Origin: Luidia sarsii
Lineage: Eukaryota > Echinodermata > Asteroidea > Paxillosida > Luidiidae
Assembly (NCBI GenBank): GCA_949987565.1
Contig: OX465103.1
Location: forward strand, 27,486,862-27,550,861
Length of the DNA stretch: 64,000 bases
Direction of reading: 5' to 3'
The translations under genes were made by a program, and so were the position numbers. Under the pieces are notes generated by a model, which made no database searches, was not told the origin of the DNA, and saw only the letters and a list, made by a program, of their open reading frames with translations. Each line of letters opens with the position of its first letter. The stretch's first letter is position 1. Positions 21,801 to 29,300 of this stretch are shown piece after piece.

Positions 21801-21980
21801 TGTGGTTCTTTTATGGGTGGAGTTTCTCATTTTCTGGGTGTCTTGTCTTTGTGCCTATGTACAGGTGAGATACTACAGAAGGGGATAGTGCTTCCCTTCT
21901 CCAAGGATATCTACCACCCTCTCCTGAACAGGCTCAAGGCGGAAGACATCCGGGCAGCCTCCCGCACCATCCATCACTGA
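697..21980 (+). CDS. AASS: AASS, bifunctional lysine-ketoglutarate reductase / saccharopine dehydrogenase (3' 19 exons; 5' end outside window)
   Basis: Mitochondrial matrix enzyme of lysine breakdown. The LKR half joins lysine and 2-oxoglutarate to saccharopine using NADPH; the SDH half oxidises saccharopine with NAD+ to glutamate and aminoadipic semialdehyde. Nineteen exons join in one frame with GT-AG borders to 2412 nt (803 residues plus TGA). The family is about 925 residues, so roughly 120-130 N-terminal codons, including the targeting peptide, lie left of the window. Partial-protein residues 1 to about 345 are LKR ([22 protein letters not shown]). From about residue 358 the SDH Rossmann fold starts ([11 protein letters not shown]), followed by GLDPGIDHM and [13 protein letters not shown]. 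Exons: 697-849, 2093-2239, 3212-3290, 4063-4190, 4872-5155, 5963-6074, 6803-6862, 7352-7425, 12041-12159, 13211-13340, 14064-14174, 14557-14665, 16218-16294, 16903-17137, 18238-18333, 19563-19678, 20456-20544, 21206-21382, 21865-21980. No frameshift or internal stop was seen. Confidence 0.96.
850..2092 (+). other. AASS: AASS intron 1 of window
   Basis: 1.24-kb intron. The left half shows nothing recognisable; the right half is largely the terminal-inverted-repeat element at 1464-1974. Confidence 0.8.
1464..1974. mobile_element. Terminal-inverted-repeat element, about 510 bp
   Basis: Starts TTAAAGGTATACAGAAAT and ends with its inverse (ATTTCTGTAGACCTTTAA), one mismatch in 18 bp. No coding capacity; MITE-like. 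Confidence 0.6.
2093..2239 (+). CDS. AASS: AASS exon 2 of window (LKR domain)
   Basis: Forty-nine codons, phase 0 at both ends, donor [15 protein letters not shown] continues directly from exon 1. The exon ends with the glycine-rich turn GSGNVSQ. Confidence 0.95.
2399..2505 (+). mobile_element. tRNA-derived SINE copy (diverged)
   Basis: Shares the family head (TTGACTATTAGGGAAGGCCA) and a diverged tRNA-like body (GGGCTGGATAGCTCAGGTGG) ending in a B-box-like GGTTCCAATCCC. Lies in AASS intron 2. Confidence 0.7.
2514..2600. repeat. Foldback family B, diverged copy
   Basis: TCTGACATTTTGATCCTGTC on the left and GAGAAAGCTCCTGCTAGGAT on the right form the two inverted halves of the family B core. 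Confidence 0.55.
3212..3290 (+). CDS. AASS: AASS exon 3 of window (LKR domain)
   Basis: Acceptor TAG at 3209-3211 and donor GTAGGT. It has 26 codons plus one base and contains [10 protein letters not shown], matching the family segment between the LKR glycine-rich turn and the YDxHPERY motif. Confidence 0.9.
3356..3610. repeat. Palindromic repeat (AGAGCTGCTTAAGCA family)
   Basis: AGAGCTGCTTAAGCACCAAC on the left and TTTAAGCGGCTCTATGAAAC on the right are inverted, diverged ends. Related ends occur at 31827-31870, 34367-34765 and 45482-45530. Confidence 0.4.
3798..3925 (+). mobile_element. tRNA-derived SINE copy (diverged)
   Basis: Head TTAACTATTTGGGAAAGCCG, tRNA-like body GGGCTGGATTGCTAAGTTGG, B-box-like GGCTCAAGTCC. 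Lies in AASS intron 3. Confidence 0.65.
4063..4190 (+). CDS. AASS: AASS exon 4 of window (LKR domain)
   Basis: Completes the split Asp codon from exon 3 and ends in phase 0. It contains YDTHPERY. The donor reads GTCAGT, a valid but less common form. The join to exon 5 gives SETIAPWASC, as the family requires. Confidence 0.93.
4436..4756. mobile_element. Foldback family D copy 1
   Basis: AAAGGCC at the left and AGGGCCTTTAAA at the right, with the shared interior AGATGGTCATGATAGAATCC also seen at 27221-27607 and 32433-32823. The left arm is truncated relative to those copies. Confidence 0.65.
4762..4816 (-). mobile_element. SINE fragment
   Basis: Reverse-strand piece of the tRNA-like body (GAGACCTCTGGTTTTGCGTA) about 55 bp upstream of AASS exon 5. 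Confidence 0.55.
4872..5155 (+). CDS. AASS: AASS exon 5 of window (LKR domain)
   Basis: Longest exon of the set, 94 codons plus two bases. The acceptor follows a C-run. Motifs include [24 protein letters not shown] and GGSIEF, core LKR sequence. Donor GTAAGC at 5156. Confidence 0.95.
5405..5490 (+). mobile_element. SINE fragment (head and start of tRNA-like body)
   Basis: Contains GGCGCCCCAACCCCGGCAAA, then TTGACTATTTGGGAAGGCCA and a short diverged tRNA-like start. AASS intron 5. Confidence 0.6.
5628..5805. repeat. Degenerate short tandem repeat (GGGAAAACCACT)
   Basis: About 12-16 bp units of GGGAAAACCACT type fill the middle of AASS intron 5 with many variants. Confidence 0.7.
5963..6074 (+). 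CDS. AASS: AASS exon 6 of window (LKR domain)
   Basis: Completes an Arg codon split with exon 5. It encodes [17 protein letters not shown], a strongly conserved AASS segment, and ends in phase 0 before GTGAGC. Confidence 0.95.
6225..6720. repeat. (CCCAA)n pentanucleotide array with diverged flanks
   Basis: The core at about 6440-6613 is nearly pure CCCAA; flanks are CC-rich diverged units. It fills most of AASS intron 6. The minus strand is (TTGGG)n, able in principle to form G-quadruplexes. Confidence 0.92.
6803..6862 (+). CDS. AASS: AASS exon 7 of window
   Basis: Twenty codons, phase 0 on both sides, between CCAG and GTGAGT. It ends in NLSRVIRD, which runs on into AVIASNGSL of exon 8. Confidence 0.9.
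7068..7150 (-). mobile_element. SINE fragment
   Basis: Reverse-strand tRNA-like body: GGGACTTGAACTCGAGCCCT followed by TGGTTTTGCGCACCAATGCT. Confidence 0.55.
7352..7425 (+). CDS. AASS: AASS exon 8 of window (end of LKR)
   Basis: Encodes [19 protein letters not shown], the end of the LKR half. The last Pro codon is split and completed by the first base of exon 9, across a 4.6-kb intron. Confidence 0.93.
7426..12040 (+). other. AASS: AASS intron 8 of window (4.6 kb)
   Basis: Longest AASS intron in the window, between the LKR and SDH halves. It holds the foldback copy at 7829-8154, C-rich runs near 8870, 9908, 10053 and 10440-10560, and part of a dispersed repeat near 9290-9400. No exon-like conserved sequence was seen; exon 8 joins exon 9 without a gap in the family alignment. 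Confidence 0.75.
7829..8154. mobile_element. Foldback element with tRNA-Ser-like core, copy 2 (core deleted)
   Basis: Ends CAACCAGGGTTTCCTCTACT and the inverse of CAATGAGGGTTTGCCCTACT. At 7909-7930 only the two acceptor-stem halves GGCAGCT and AGCTGCC remain, 8 bases apart, as if the tRNA body was deleted. Confidence 0.65.
12041..12159 (+). CDS. AASS: AASS exon 9 of window (start of SDH, Rossmann fold)
   Basis: After a short linker the exon encodes [18 protein letters not shown], the GxG nucleotide-binding start of the SDH half. Acceptor GTTAG, donor GTATGT. It ends one base into a codon. Confidence 0.95.
12230..12778 (-). repeat. Tandem array of tRNA-like units, about 91 bp x 6
   Basis: Units begin ATGGCAAAGGAAACT on the plus strand at 12230, 12323, 12414, 12505, 12596 and 12687. 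On the minus strand each reads as the SINE tRNA-like body (GGTGGTAAGAGCGCTGGTAC, then GGTCTCGGGTTCAAGTCCCC). The array lies 70 bp downstream of AASS exon 9. Confidence 0.88.
13211..13340 (+). CDS. AASS: AASS exon 10 of window (SDH)
   Basis: Follows exon 9 in frame ([15 protein letters not shown]) and ends HDIVIS with the Ser codon split. This is the Rossmann segment before the LLP-type loop. The region is less conserved; the call rests on frame, splice sites and the HDIVIS end. Confidence 0.9.
13360..13580. repeat. Short irregular tandem repeat
   Basis: Repeats of CCTCCAGTGTAATACTGTAA and ATATGACAACCTTCCT in imperfect copies, directly after AASS exon 10. Confidence 0.6.
14064..14174 (+). CDS. 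AASS: AASS exon 11 of window (SDH)
   Basis: Completes Ser, then [14 protein letters not shown] and SSSYVSPEM, both clear SDH motifs. It ends two bases into a Gly codon before GTGAGT. Confidence 0.94.
14557..14665 (+). CDS. AASS: AASS exon 12 of window (SDH; 3' end copied into a minisatellite)
   Basis: Encodes [15 protein letters not shown], a hallmark SDH motif, and ends HNIKAEGGK in phase 0 with donor GTAGGG. The last 27 exon bases and the donor are the first unit of the 52-bp tandem array that follows. Reading past the authentic donor gives an in-frame TAA at 14693. Confidence 0.94.
14639..15834. repeat. 52-bp minisatellite, 23 units, starting inside AASS exon 12
   Basis: Exact 52-bp period (unit starts at 14639 + 52k, k = 0 to 22). 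Each unit is the last 27 bases of exon 12 plus 25 intron bases, so it contains AAG then GTAGGG. Donors at 15238 (k=11) and 15810 (k=22) read GG instead of GT; the other 21 keep GT. Units are almost identical, so the true copy number may differ from the assembly. Confidence 0.97.
16048..16155 (+). mobile_element. tRNA-derived SINE copy
   Basis: tRNA-like GGGCTGGATAGCTCAGATGG with B-box GGGTTCAAGTCC and acceptor end CCAGTCA, then the family tail AAAGTTTTCTTTGCCATTTT. Sixty bp upstream of AASS exon 13. Confidence 0.85.
16218..16294 (+). CDS. AASS: AASS exon 13 of window (SDH)
   Basis: Encodes [20 protein letters not shown], one of the most conserved SDH segments. The Asn codon is split across the next intron and completed as NWSAAS. 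Confidence 0.95.
16313..16835. repeat. (GGGAT)n pentanucleotide array
   Basis: GGGAT/GGAAT units with few interruptions fill about 85% of AASS intron 13 (16295-16902). Long open frames on both strands here are products of the period, not genes. Confidence 0.95.
16903..17137 (+). CDS. AASS: AASS exon 14 of window (SDH)
   Basis: Seventy-eight codons plus the split Asn. It contains [13 protein letters not shown] and [12 protein letters not shown], both strongly conserved in saccharopine dehydrogenases, and ends in phase 0 at GTGAGT. Confidence 0.95.
17138..18237 (+). other. AASS: AASS intron 14 of window
   Basis: 1.1 kb. An inverted pair GCGCAACCACTGTTTA (17559) and TAAACAGTGGTCGCGC (17753) with matching inner sequence marks a roughly 210-bp diverged foldback element at 17555-17770. 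An A/T-rich tract is at 18076-18170. Otherwise nothing recognised. Confidence 0.6.
18238..18333 (+). CDS. AASS: AASS exon 15 of window (SDH)
   Basis: Thirty-two codons in phase 0 ([14 protein letters not shown] to APEITW), continuing RGTLRYK of exon 14 in the order known for the family. Confidence 0.92.
18555..18745 (+). mobile_element. tRNA-derived SINE copy, near full length
   Basis: Head TGGTGCCCCCACCCCGACAA, linker TTGACTATTAGGGAAGGCCA, tRNA-like body at 18637-18709 with anticodon loop ATGCAAA and B-box GGGTTCAAGTCC, then tail AAAGTTTTCTTTGCC. AASS intron 15. Confidence 0.88.
19044..19155. mobile_element. Foldback family B, half copy
   Basis: GATATACAAAAATGTTGCAA, then GTGGGCCTGACGTTTCGATC and CCTAGCAGGACC, ending AAAGGCAGAG. 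The inverse second half is absent. Confidence 0.7.
19425..19545. repeat. (TTTG/TTTA)n tetranucleotide repeat
   Basis: Runs of TTTG and TTTA just before AASS exon 16; may also serve as its extended pyrimidine-rich acceptor region. Confidence 0.85.
19563..19678 (+). CDS. AASS: AASS exon 16 of window (SDH)
   Basis: [10 protein letters not shown] through [13 protein letters not shown]. This is the helical insert of the SDH half and is weakly conserved. Splice sites (GCAG and GTAAGG) and frame fit exons 15 and 17. Confidence 0.9.
19735..20373. repeat. 15-bp minisatellite (ATTGAACAAAGTTCT)
   Basis: About 42 units of 15 bp fill some 80% of AASS intron 16 (19679-20455). Two sub-types: GTCGTATTGAA-type units at 19735-20040, TTCTATTGAA-type units after that. 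The multiple-of-three period leaves long open frames on both strands. Confidence 0.95.
20456..20544 (+). CDS. AASS: AASS exon 17 of window (SDH)
   Basis: Completes a split Gln codon, then LGLVSDEVV and [12 protein letters not shown], matching the family segment before the final beta-rich part. Donor GTAAGC. Confidence 0.9.
20751..20868 (+). mobile_element. SINE copy with internal deletion
   Basis: GCTGACTATTTGGGAAGGCC head, then GGCTAGATAGCTGAGATGGT, with most of the tRNA-like body missing before GTTCAGTCA. Confidence 0.7.
20990..21155 (+). mobile_element. tRNA-derived SINE copy, near full length
   Basis: Head GACTGGCGCCCCCACCCCGC, TTGACTATTAGGGAAGGTCA, tRNA-like body GGGCTGGATAGCTCAGATGG to CCAGTCA, tail AAAGTTTT. 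Ends about 60 bp before AASS exon 18. Confidence 0.85.
21206..21382 (+). CDS. AASS: AASS exon 18 of window (SDH)
   Basis: Contains [15 protein letters not shown] and [17 protein letters not shown], near the C-terminus of SDH. It ends one base into the Gly codon completed by exon 19. Confidence 0.95.
21437..21605. mobile_element. Foldback family C, partial copy
   Basis: GAAATGAAGGCTTAGGCTCG, then AGGCATCTAAAAATAAGCGT and GGCCCCAGTTTCTTGGTGAA. Full copies elsewhere end in the inverse of the first motif; that end is missing here. Confidence 0.7.
21865..21980 (+). CDS. AASS: AASS terminal coding exon 19
   Basis: [21 protein letters not shown] and LKAEDIR, ending TIHH and TGA at 21978-21980. The PFSKxIYxPxL motif is the usual C-terminal signature of AASS. 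Confidence 0.95.
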
Positions 21981-22386
21981 CCTGCGACCCCCGACCCTTT
22001 GACCTCAACACCCTTCTGAGACTCATTTTCCCAGCAAGATCCAGTCCAGGCAAGACACTGCCAGATTTTATCCCCACACCAACAGGGTTGACAAGGAGAA
22101 ACGTCCCATCATGAGCCAAGTGTGTCATTCAACCGCTATGTGTTGAAGTAATGCACAGTCCTAATGTTACAGATTTACGTCAGCCTCATTCAATTCTATG
22201 GCATGCCCTCTCTTGCAGTCCACCCACCACATGGCCTGTCGGGAGTTCTGTCAACCATCAGTCAAGAATGGCAACAAGATTCTATGTGGCCTCGTGAAAA
22301 AAAGTACACAGTGCAGACTGATGTCATGATCATGTTCTAGTTACAGTGGGCAGATTATACAAGTCTACGGGAAGAGGAAGAAACTG

Positions 22387-22392
22387 AATAAA
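22387..22392 (+). terminator. AASS: Candidate AASS poly(A) signal
   Basis: First AATAAA after the AASS stop codon, giving a 3' UTR of about 430 nt. Position and orientation are suitable; no transcript evidence is available here. Confidence 0.45.
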
Positions 22393-22453
22393 GATGCTGC
22401 GAGGCATCAAAGGGAGAGAGAAAGAGCTCAAGATAGACAAGGATAGAGTAATT

Positions 22454-22640
22454 CAATGAGGGTTTTCTCTACTCAATGTAATATGTAGCCTAAGCTCTGA
22501 GTGCGCAGTGCTTTGCCTGATTGCCTGCTGACAAAAAATAAAGGCAGGATTCAAACCCTCAACTCTTGCTTTCTAGTACAGACATCTTAGCCACTGGACC
22601 ACCGAGCTGATCGAGGTTGTGTGGCGGATTTGATCCGTGG
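22454..22640. mobile_element. Foldback element with tRNA-Ser-like core, copy 3 (right arm lost)
   Basis: Left end CAATGAGGGTTTTCTCTACT and inner motif AGTGCTTTGCCTGATTGCCT match copies 1 and 2. The right arm is missing or replaced. Confidence 0.65.
22542..22609 (-). tRNA. tRNA-Ser-like sequence inside copy 3 (probably a pseudo-tRNA)
   Basis: On the minus strand: A-box-like GGTCCAGTGGCTAAGATG, the CTAGAAAGC anticodon region shared with copy 1, and B-box GGGTTTGAATCC. The acceptor stem is imperfect. Orientation relative to the arms is opposite to copy 1. Confidence 0.4.
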
Positions 22641-23883
22641 TCTTGATGTTGTTAATGCGTTAACCTTGGTTAAGACGTCTGCACTCTCACATATGCATAT
22701 ACGGACCACAAAATCATGATTTTTGGGAAAACTGTTAGTCCACTTTTTTGGGGGTAAGTGGTTGTGCCAAAAAGTGGCTATTGATCTACATCTTTACCCA
22801 CTGGGCCACTGAGCTGGTTAATGGAATCACATTCAACTTTACACATATCTATGATTCAATGCGATACTTGCCACTATGATATAAATCCTCCACACATGAC
22901 ATGCTAGGAAGAGCAAGACCCTCCTGCAATCACACTGGACATTTTGGGACGTTTCCCTGGTTCCTCTCAAAAAAAGAGATTCACTTTTGCACAGTTGCAT
23001 GCACAGCGTTTGATCCTAGCACATCCATATAAGGCATATTTAGTATTCAGACCAACATTTATTTTGTGTTGTTTAGTTGTATAAGCATCCTCATATTGAC
23101 GTGTATTTTAGTTTTCTATTTCACGGACAAGAAATTGCTTCCACATTTATTTTGCTTGCCGTGTTTTTTGTTTGTTTTTTTGCCAGTCAAATGACACTTC
23201 TTTATTTTCTTACCTGTAGATTATATTTAGTTTCTGCAATGAGCGCAAGCAGTCGGCCATTGTCAGGGTATTTTTTACTGAAGCTTGAAAGCTTTGCCTG
23301 CTGGAATCACAAAGTATGAAGGGTTTGTGAAAAACAAACCACTCAGGCTCCTTTCAGAACTTACGTCTTCCTTAACGATGGTGTTACAGGTTACCTTTCC
23401 CCAACAGAGTACCTTGTGTACACACAGTATGCTCACAGATAGATCTGCTTTGTTTTAGAGAGCCTTAACACTTTAGACAATGATGGATTGAGACAGGAAA
23501 GAAAATGTGGCTGGACTGGGATGTGAACCTGACACCTCTTCCTTCATGGATCTCTCTCAACATTATGTTTGGTTTTGTTTTTAATTTGCAATCGCCAACC
23601 ACAAGGCCACAAAAGCCACTCAAGATGATGGCTAAGAAGGGAGGGGAAGGGGAACTAACAAGGAGGAGATTAACAGTTAGAAAGATATTTAATAACGTTA
23701 CGCTTACATTGAGACAGGTTGTAAGTTTTAAGGAGAAGCACTTGGTTACCACACATTTATTCTGGTATATGGTATTTTTTTTTTTGGTATAATAACTATA
23801 AAGGTGGCTTTGAAATATTTTCAAACTGAAATTGTTTCTTTTCAAAAAAGTTATGTTTGCACCTTTACTGATCATCTTATAAT

Positions 23884-24038
23884 TTAGTGGGCCTGACGTT
23901 TCCAGCCTAGCAGGACCTTTCTCTCTGCCTTTGAGAAAGGTCCTGCTAGGATCAAAACGTCAGGCCCACTAAATTTTAAGATTTGCATTTTGGTAATTTT
24001 AGTCAGTAAGCAGTTTGCAACAATTTTGTATATCACCT
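23884..24038. mobile_element. Foldback family B, complete palindromic copy
   Basis: TTTAGTGGGCCTGACGTTTC with CCTAGCAGGACCTTTCTC is followed by its inverse (GAGAAAGGTCCTGCTAGGAT, CGTCAGGCCCACTAAA) and then CAGTAAGCAGTTTGCAACAA. Confidence 0.8.
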
Positions 24039-24247
24039 TTACTGATCATATTAGAAGTCTAATATCGAATTGGATATTTACTTTTGAAAACGGTTGTTTC
24101 TTTTTTTCGATTGGCGGCTGTTTGACTGTAAGTTGCCTGGCAACCTCAGCTGGAAACTCATTTTGGTGACGGTAACTGAATCCTCACGATCCATGAAAAA
24201 AAAGATCTAAGGGAAAAAATGATGTTAGAGAATGTTCTCCGAAATGT

Positions 24248-24480
24248 CGGGGGGGGGGGGCGAAATGAGTGGGCAAAATTGTGGCAATTTTATGGAAAGG
24301 TCACAGAGAAATGAGTGCTTCAGCCGGAAAAGTCATTGGAAAAGTTATGGAGAAGCTGTTGAAAGATCATGAGAAATTGGTGGTGTGGAAGAGATATGGA
24401 AAAATGCGGGAAAGTCATGGAAAACCTGTGGGAAGCCAGGGAAAAGTCAGAGAAATTTGGAGAAAGTCATGGAAGCACCT
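24248..24480. repeat. Degenerate GGAAAAGTCATG repeat
   Basis: G-run at 24249-24260 followed by irregular units containing GGAAAAGTCATGG or GAGAAAT. Confidence 0.6.
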
Positions 24481-26211
24481 TGGTCATGCTGCACTTGCAA
24501 TAACTCCGGAGTAATGACACATGATGACTGCAGAGTGATGAAGTATGTCAGAATCTCCTGTGCTTCTGTTCGAGAACAGATACAGAATGTATGCAGTTAT
24601 GCATTATTGTCCTGCAAATTTGCACATTGATTTGCTGATCTCAAAGTACACCATTTTATCACAGAGGTCCATGAGATACTAGTTTGTGAGTACAAGTTCA
24701 CAGAGTGATAGGATGTAGCATCCAGTGTCATAGGATAGGCTGTCATATTATTTGAACCGTGTACAGACTCTCCTTGCTTACACGGTGTGAAATCTATCGA
24801 ATCATAGTTGTAATTTGGTGTGTCTTATTATTTTAAAACATGCCCACCTCAGTAGAAGACGCAAGTCTGTCTACAATGGTGACAGCTAGACGTGTGACAG
24901 GGTAGGTAGCTTTCTTTTGAACTGAACTCAGGTTGTTTTGCGCTTGCTTTAAACAGAAAAGAACATTTCATATATGGCTCTGTGACTGAGTGAGCATTTA
25001 GTAGTTTGCGCAAGAAATGTTAAGACAAGTTTTAGAGAATTTGGTTTGGCCTTTAAGTCTACACTGTGCAATTGGCAATGCTATAGTCAGCTGTTTTTGT
25101 TTCAGAATTGCTACATATATTGCTGCTCAGTTTTTTGAAATGATACACAGAGGAAAGATTTAAACATTCACATAAAAGTTTTTGTTTGCGACAAGTTTGA
25201 AGACTGCATTGTCCACTTTGATAGAATTTATAGAAATAACCCCAAATCAACGATTTCTACATTGTTCTCAGAATAATTGCTGCCCGTATGCCACAATATA
25301 CCTGTGGTATTAAGGTCTTTAAAAAGAAAATGAAAGATTTGTCAATCATGCTGAAAAGAACCTTTTTTATGATACTAGCTAGTTTGTCAACTTTAAACTC
25401 TCGGCTAGTAGATATAAAAAACATATTGTAAAAAAGAAGATACATTTCATTGTAATAAACTGACTGAAAATCTGACGTGTTTGAGGGGATTATTTTTGTC
25501 TGTAGTGGTTCAGTGTGTTTATGTCCATTCGTTCATTTTTTCGTTCATCGGTCCATACTTGTCTGCCCATCCATTTGTCCTATTGTGTTTATGATTGGTG
25601 CAAACCTTCAGCACTGACAATTTGACAAACTCGCACAAGGCTGGAAGTTTGCACACAAGGTCCTTTGCATGATCTTGGAGATCTTTATCCTAGTAAAATA
25701 AGCTGCACAATTTTCAAATCGTCTGGAAATGTGCACTTTGTGCAAGACCTATCAATTCATTCAATAACACCATGGGTTTATATTAAGCTGCAAGAACTCA
25801 GCCTTGATGCAAGAACTGTGCAAGAACTCGACAGCCTTGATGTGGGCTCAACAAGTGGACTATTTCGACATGCAACAGTCGTCTGGGGATAAAGTAAAAC
25901 ATGGCCTTACCTTGTCGTCAGTGGCGCTAATCTAGACTGGTGCCATCACGTGCTAAGATTCATTTGGCGGTAAAATGCACAGAAGACGGTTGCTAGACAG
26001 GAGGGGAAAACCCTCTGCAGCATGGGCTCTAGAGCAGAATCTGGCTTCCTGACTTCATCCCCGTTTGATTGTACAGAATGCAAATAGTCAGTTACCTTCT
26101 CGTAAGTTGGAGGTAAACAAGTTGGACTTCGTAAGGCAAGAGTAAGACTTTCCTTCCAAGTTCCACGATTCTCTGGTGTCTGATCAATGTTATGCTGGTT
26201 TTGTAGAAGCA

Positions 26212-26381
26212 ATGGCATCGTCCGATGGGCACGATTGGAGTGGAGACGAAATGATTGAATATCTCAAGACATTTAAATGCCAACAAGAAGATGTTTTGTC
26301 TGATGATGAAAAGCTGTCATATCTGGTGTCGGTCTTGCAGAAACTTGCTGAGGCGTTGTCGGCAAAACAGCTGGAAAACAG
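26212..26381 (+). CDS. ATXN10: ATXN10 exon 1 (start codon)
   Basis: Starts MASSDGHDWSGDEM, then an amphipathic helical stretch ending LENR. Donor GTAAGG at 26382. The N-terminus is poorly conserved in the family, so the start rests on the good ATG context and frame. Confidence 0.8.
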
Positions 26382-29300
26382 GTAAGGTGGAAGTCAGCCG
26401 ATTACTGGATTAGTAACTAGAATAGAAATTCCTTCTGTCTGCTTAAGTCTACTTGACGGATTGCGGAAAGAGTTTACTTTAGTTTAATACCTACGCCGTA
26501 ATTTAAGGGTGGAAAAAATCCTTTATGAGTTTAACCATTCCTACCTCCATGGTCCCAGTCAACTCGGTCCAAGACCAACTCGGTCCGTGACCATTTCGGT
26601 CCATAACCATTTCAGTCCGCGACCAGTTGGTCTCGGACCGAGTTGACATGAAACCTACAGTGCAGGCCTGTGACGTGTGTGTCTAGTGCAGAGGTGAGTG
26701 GTTACCCCCAGAACTGTGGGGTTCTACGTCGTCCGCTGCTCTCCCGACCGGAACCCCACAGTTCTGGGGATAGTGAGTGGTGGGGTATTTTGCAATTGTG
26801 CCGAAAAGTCAGCTAACACCAAATGGTTATTTTGAACGCAATGTGGGTGTGTTGACACTGTTGATGCCACTATTGTGTGTTGAAGTGATATACAAAAATG
26901 TTGCAAACTGCTTACTGACTAAAACTACCAAAATGCAAATCTAGACTATCGTGTGTTGACGGCAATTAGTATGACCGCTTGTTTCACCTTTGTCTGTTTC
27001 TCTTGTCAAGGGTTGTTCTACCTGGAGCCTGTCTGGGCACATTGTGCAGTGTGCTAAGTGGCTGTGTAACGCATGGACAGGAGGGCAGAGAACCAGCGCT
27101 ACTCAGCAGGGAGCTGTGTAGGACTGTCTGTTCCTGGTGCTTGCGTTGCCTCAGGAATGCATGTGTGCAGGCTCCTTCTACCCAGCGCACTCTATGGTGA
27201 GTTGGAGTCTTCAAACATTAAAGGCCCTAGATAGCCTACTATATACAACATTGGTAAAGGTCAAAACGACAAAAGATTGTCACAGTTTGTGTGTTCAACC
27301 ATAAACATTAAAAACAAAATCCTGCGAAGGTTTTAGCTCAAATGGTAATCTGAGGAAGTAGAAAAAGGCAAACAAATTTCCATTTTTCGCACTGTTCTAT
27401 AGTGTAAGAAATAGTTTATTACTCGCGAGTACTCAACTATTTGTCGATGTTTGAGTGAAGATTTCCCGAGAAGTACAGCATTCCAGACCGTAAGATTTCA
27501 ACATGAGGATTCTATCATGACCATCTACAAACTGTGTAAATGAGAAGGAAATCTGTGGACATTGATGTTTTCCGATCTTCCCAATGTTGTACTATTGGGC
27601 CTTTAAAGGGAGTGTATGCTATTTGTTAAATGGCCAATTTCCAAACTTTCCAAATTTGAGAATTTACTCACTAATCAGGAAAGTTGTAATGGTATCAGAC
27701 ATTCTGTGAAATTGTAGTGCTTGAAAACTCCCTGGAACGATTGTTGGAACAAAGAGTTCCTTTACAAATGCCGCTCTTCGTGTCTGAATTTTGTTATTTT
27801 TTTATTTCTTATATACATTTACTATGTTATATTTTATGTTTTAATTGATTATAGATTTTGTTGTAATTGAATTAATTTGTTAATTGATTAGGGCCTTTGA
27901 TCACTTGGAATTGTTTGTGTATTGTTATCATTATTATGTCGATTGGATCTTGCACCAGGGATTCAGGTGTGATTGGTTCCCTGCAGAGTCTGATCTGTCT
28001 GGTGGCGACTGTGCCTGAGCCAAGGCCTGAGGAGTTGTCCGTCTGTCTGCGCTGCGCTGTTCAGCTCCTGGGAAACCTTGTCAGTGGTCAGTCCGATCTC
28101 CCGGCACTCATGTGGATGGATATCTGCCCACAGACCTTGCTGTAAGATTATTGGTTATGGCTATGGCTTTCACATGAGTCTATGGGGAGTTTTTTATGGA
28201 TGCTTAAGGTTTTTGGTCATGGCTATGGCTTTCAAACATGTCTATGGGGAGTTTTCTTATGGATGCTGAAGATTTTTGGTCACGGCTATGGCTGCAGATG
28301 CTACCTAGCAGCATCCATAGGGCATATAGGCCAGTTGGCAGGGCAGTAGGGCACTGAGGCCAGTTGGCAGGGCACCCCCCCCCCCCAAAAAAAAAAAAAA
28401 ACCAAAGCAAGTAAAGCATATAGAAAACGAAGATATATTTGAAACACTAAAGTTATTGTGACAAAAGATTACATGGAATCATGGGAGAGAGTAGGATAAT
28501 AAGGAAGCTACCGTAGGTTGGCAAAGTTGCAGTAAGATGTAAAAGGCATACTAAGACTGAGGCTGTCTACTTAATAAGTCTCAAAAGTTAGAGGGCCTGA
28601 CGTTTTGATCCTAGCAGGACCTTTCTCAGAGGCAAAGTGACCAGGACATACACAGACAGTCAAGGGAAGGAAAGCCCCAATGCATATGACAGAGGAAGGA
28701 CAAAATGGAAGGGAGTAGGATGCAGATGTATATCAAGGGAGGCTCACTAGCTTTTGAGATTTTTGTATTGCGGGTCATTTAGTGAAGGAGCAGTTTGCCA
28801 CAGTTTTTGTATTAACTATTTATTTAATAAGTCAATAAATTATGGAATAGGACTATTTATAAATCGAGAAGTTCTGGTACGGAGCTGGGAGATAGCATGT
28901 TGGACTTTCTGTGTTTTTGTTTTTCAGGTCTGTGCTTAGTATCGGTGACAGTAGAGCCTCCCAGTATCTCTGCATGGTGGTCAGCATCTGCCTGCAGTCC
29001 TCACCCATAGAGGTGGACGCCAGTCGGCTGTGGACCGGTGATGCCGGGCACCAGTTGGTGGAGGCCATGCTGGAACTGTGCCAGACAGAAGCGGAACAGG
29101 ATTTCAGGTATTGGTTGATGCGATGCAATCCCATGGCCATGATGTGAATACGTTTGGTCTGCCCTATCAGCTCACTGAAATGGATAATACTGATCTGGTG
29201 ACTTACCTCGACAACTGCTAGTTCTGAATAAGCTTCATGGTGTTGTGGTAAATTTACACAAAAATGAAACAAGAATTTGATACAAAAACTGTTGCAAACT

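Larger units (their letters stand above)
22393..26211. other. AASS-ATXN10 spacer
   Basis: About 3.8 kb without a recognised gene. It contains a foldback/tRNA-like copy (22454-22640), a family B foldback (23884-24038) and a GGAAAAGTCATG-type repeat (24248-24480). The ATXN10 promoter should lie near 25.9-26.2 kb; no TATA box or other motif could be assigned. Confidence 0.7.
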
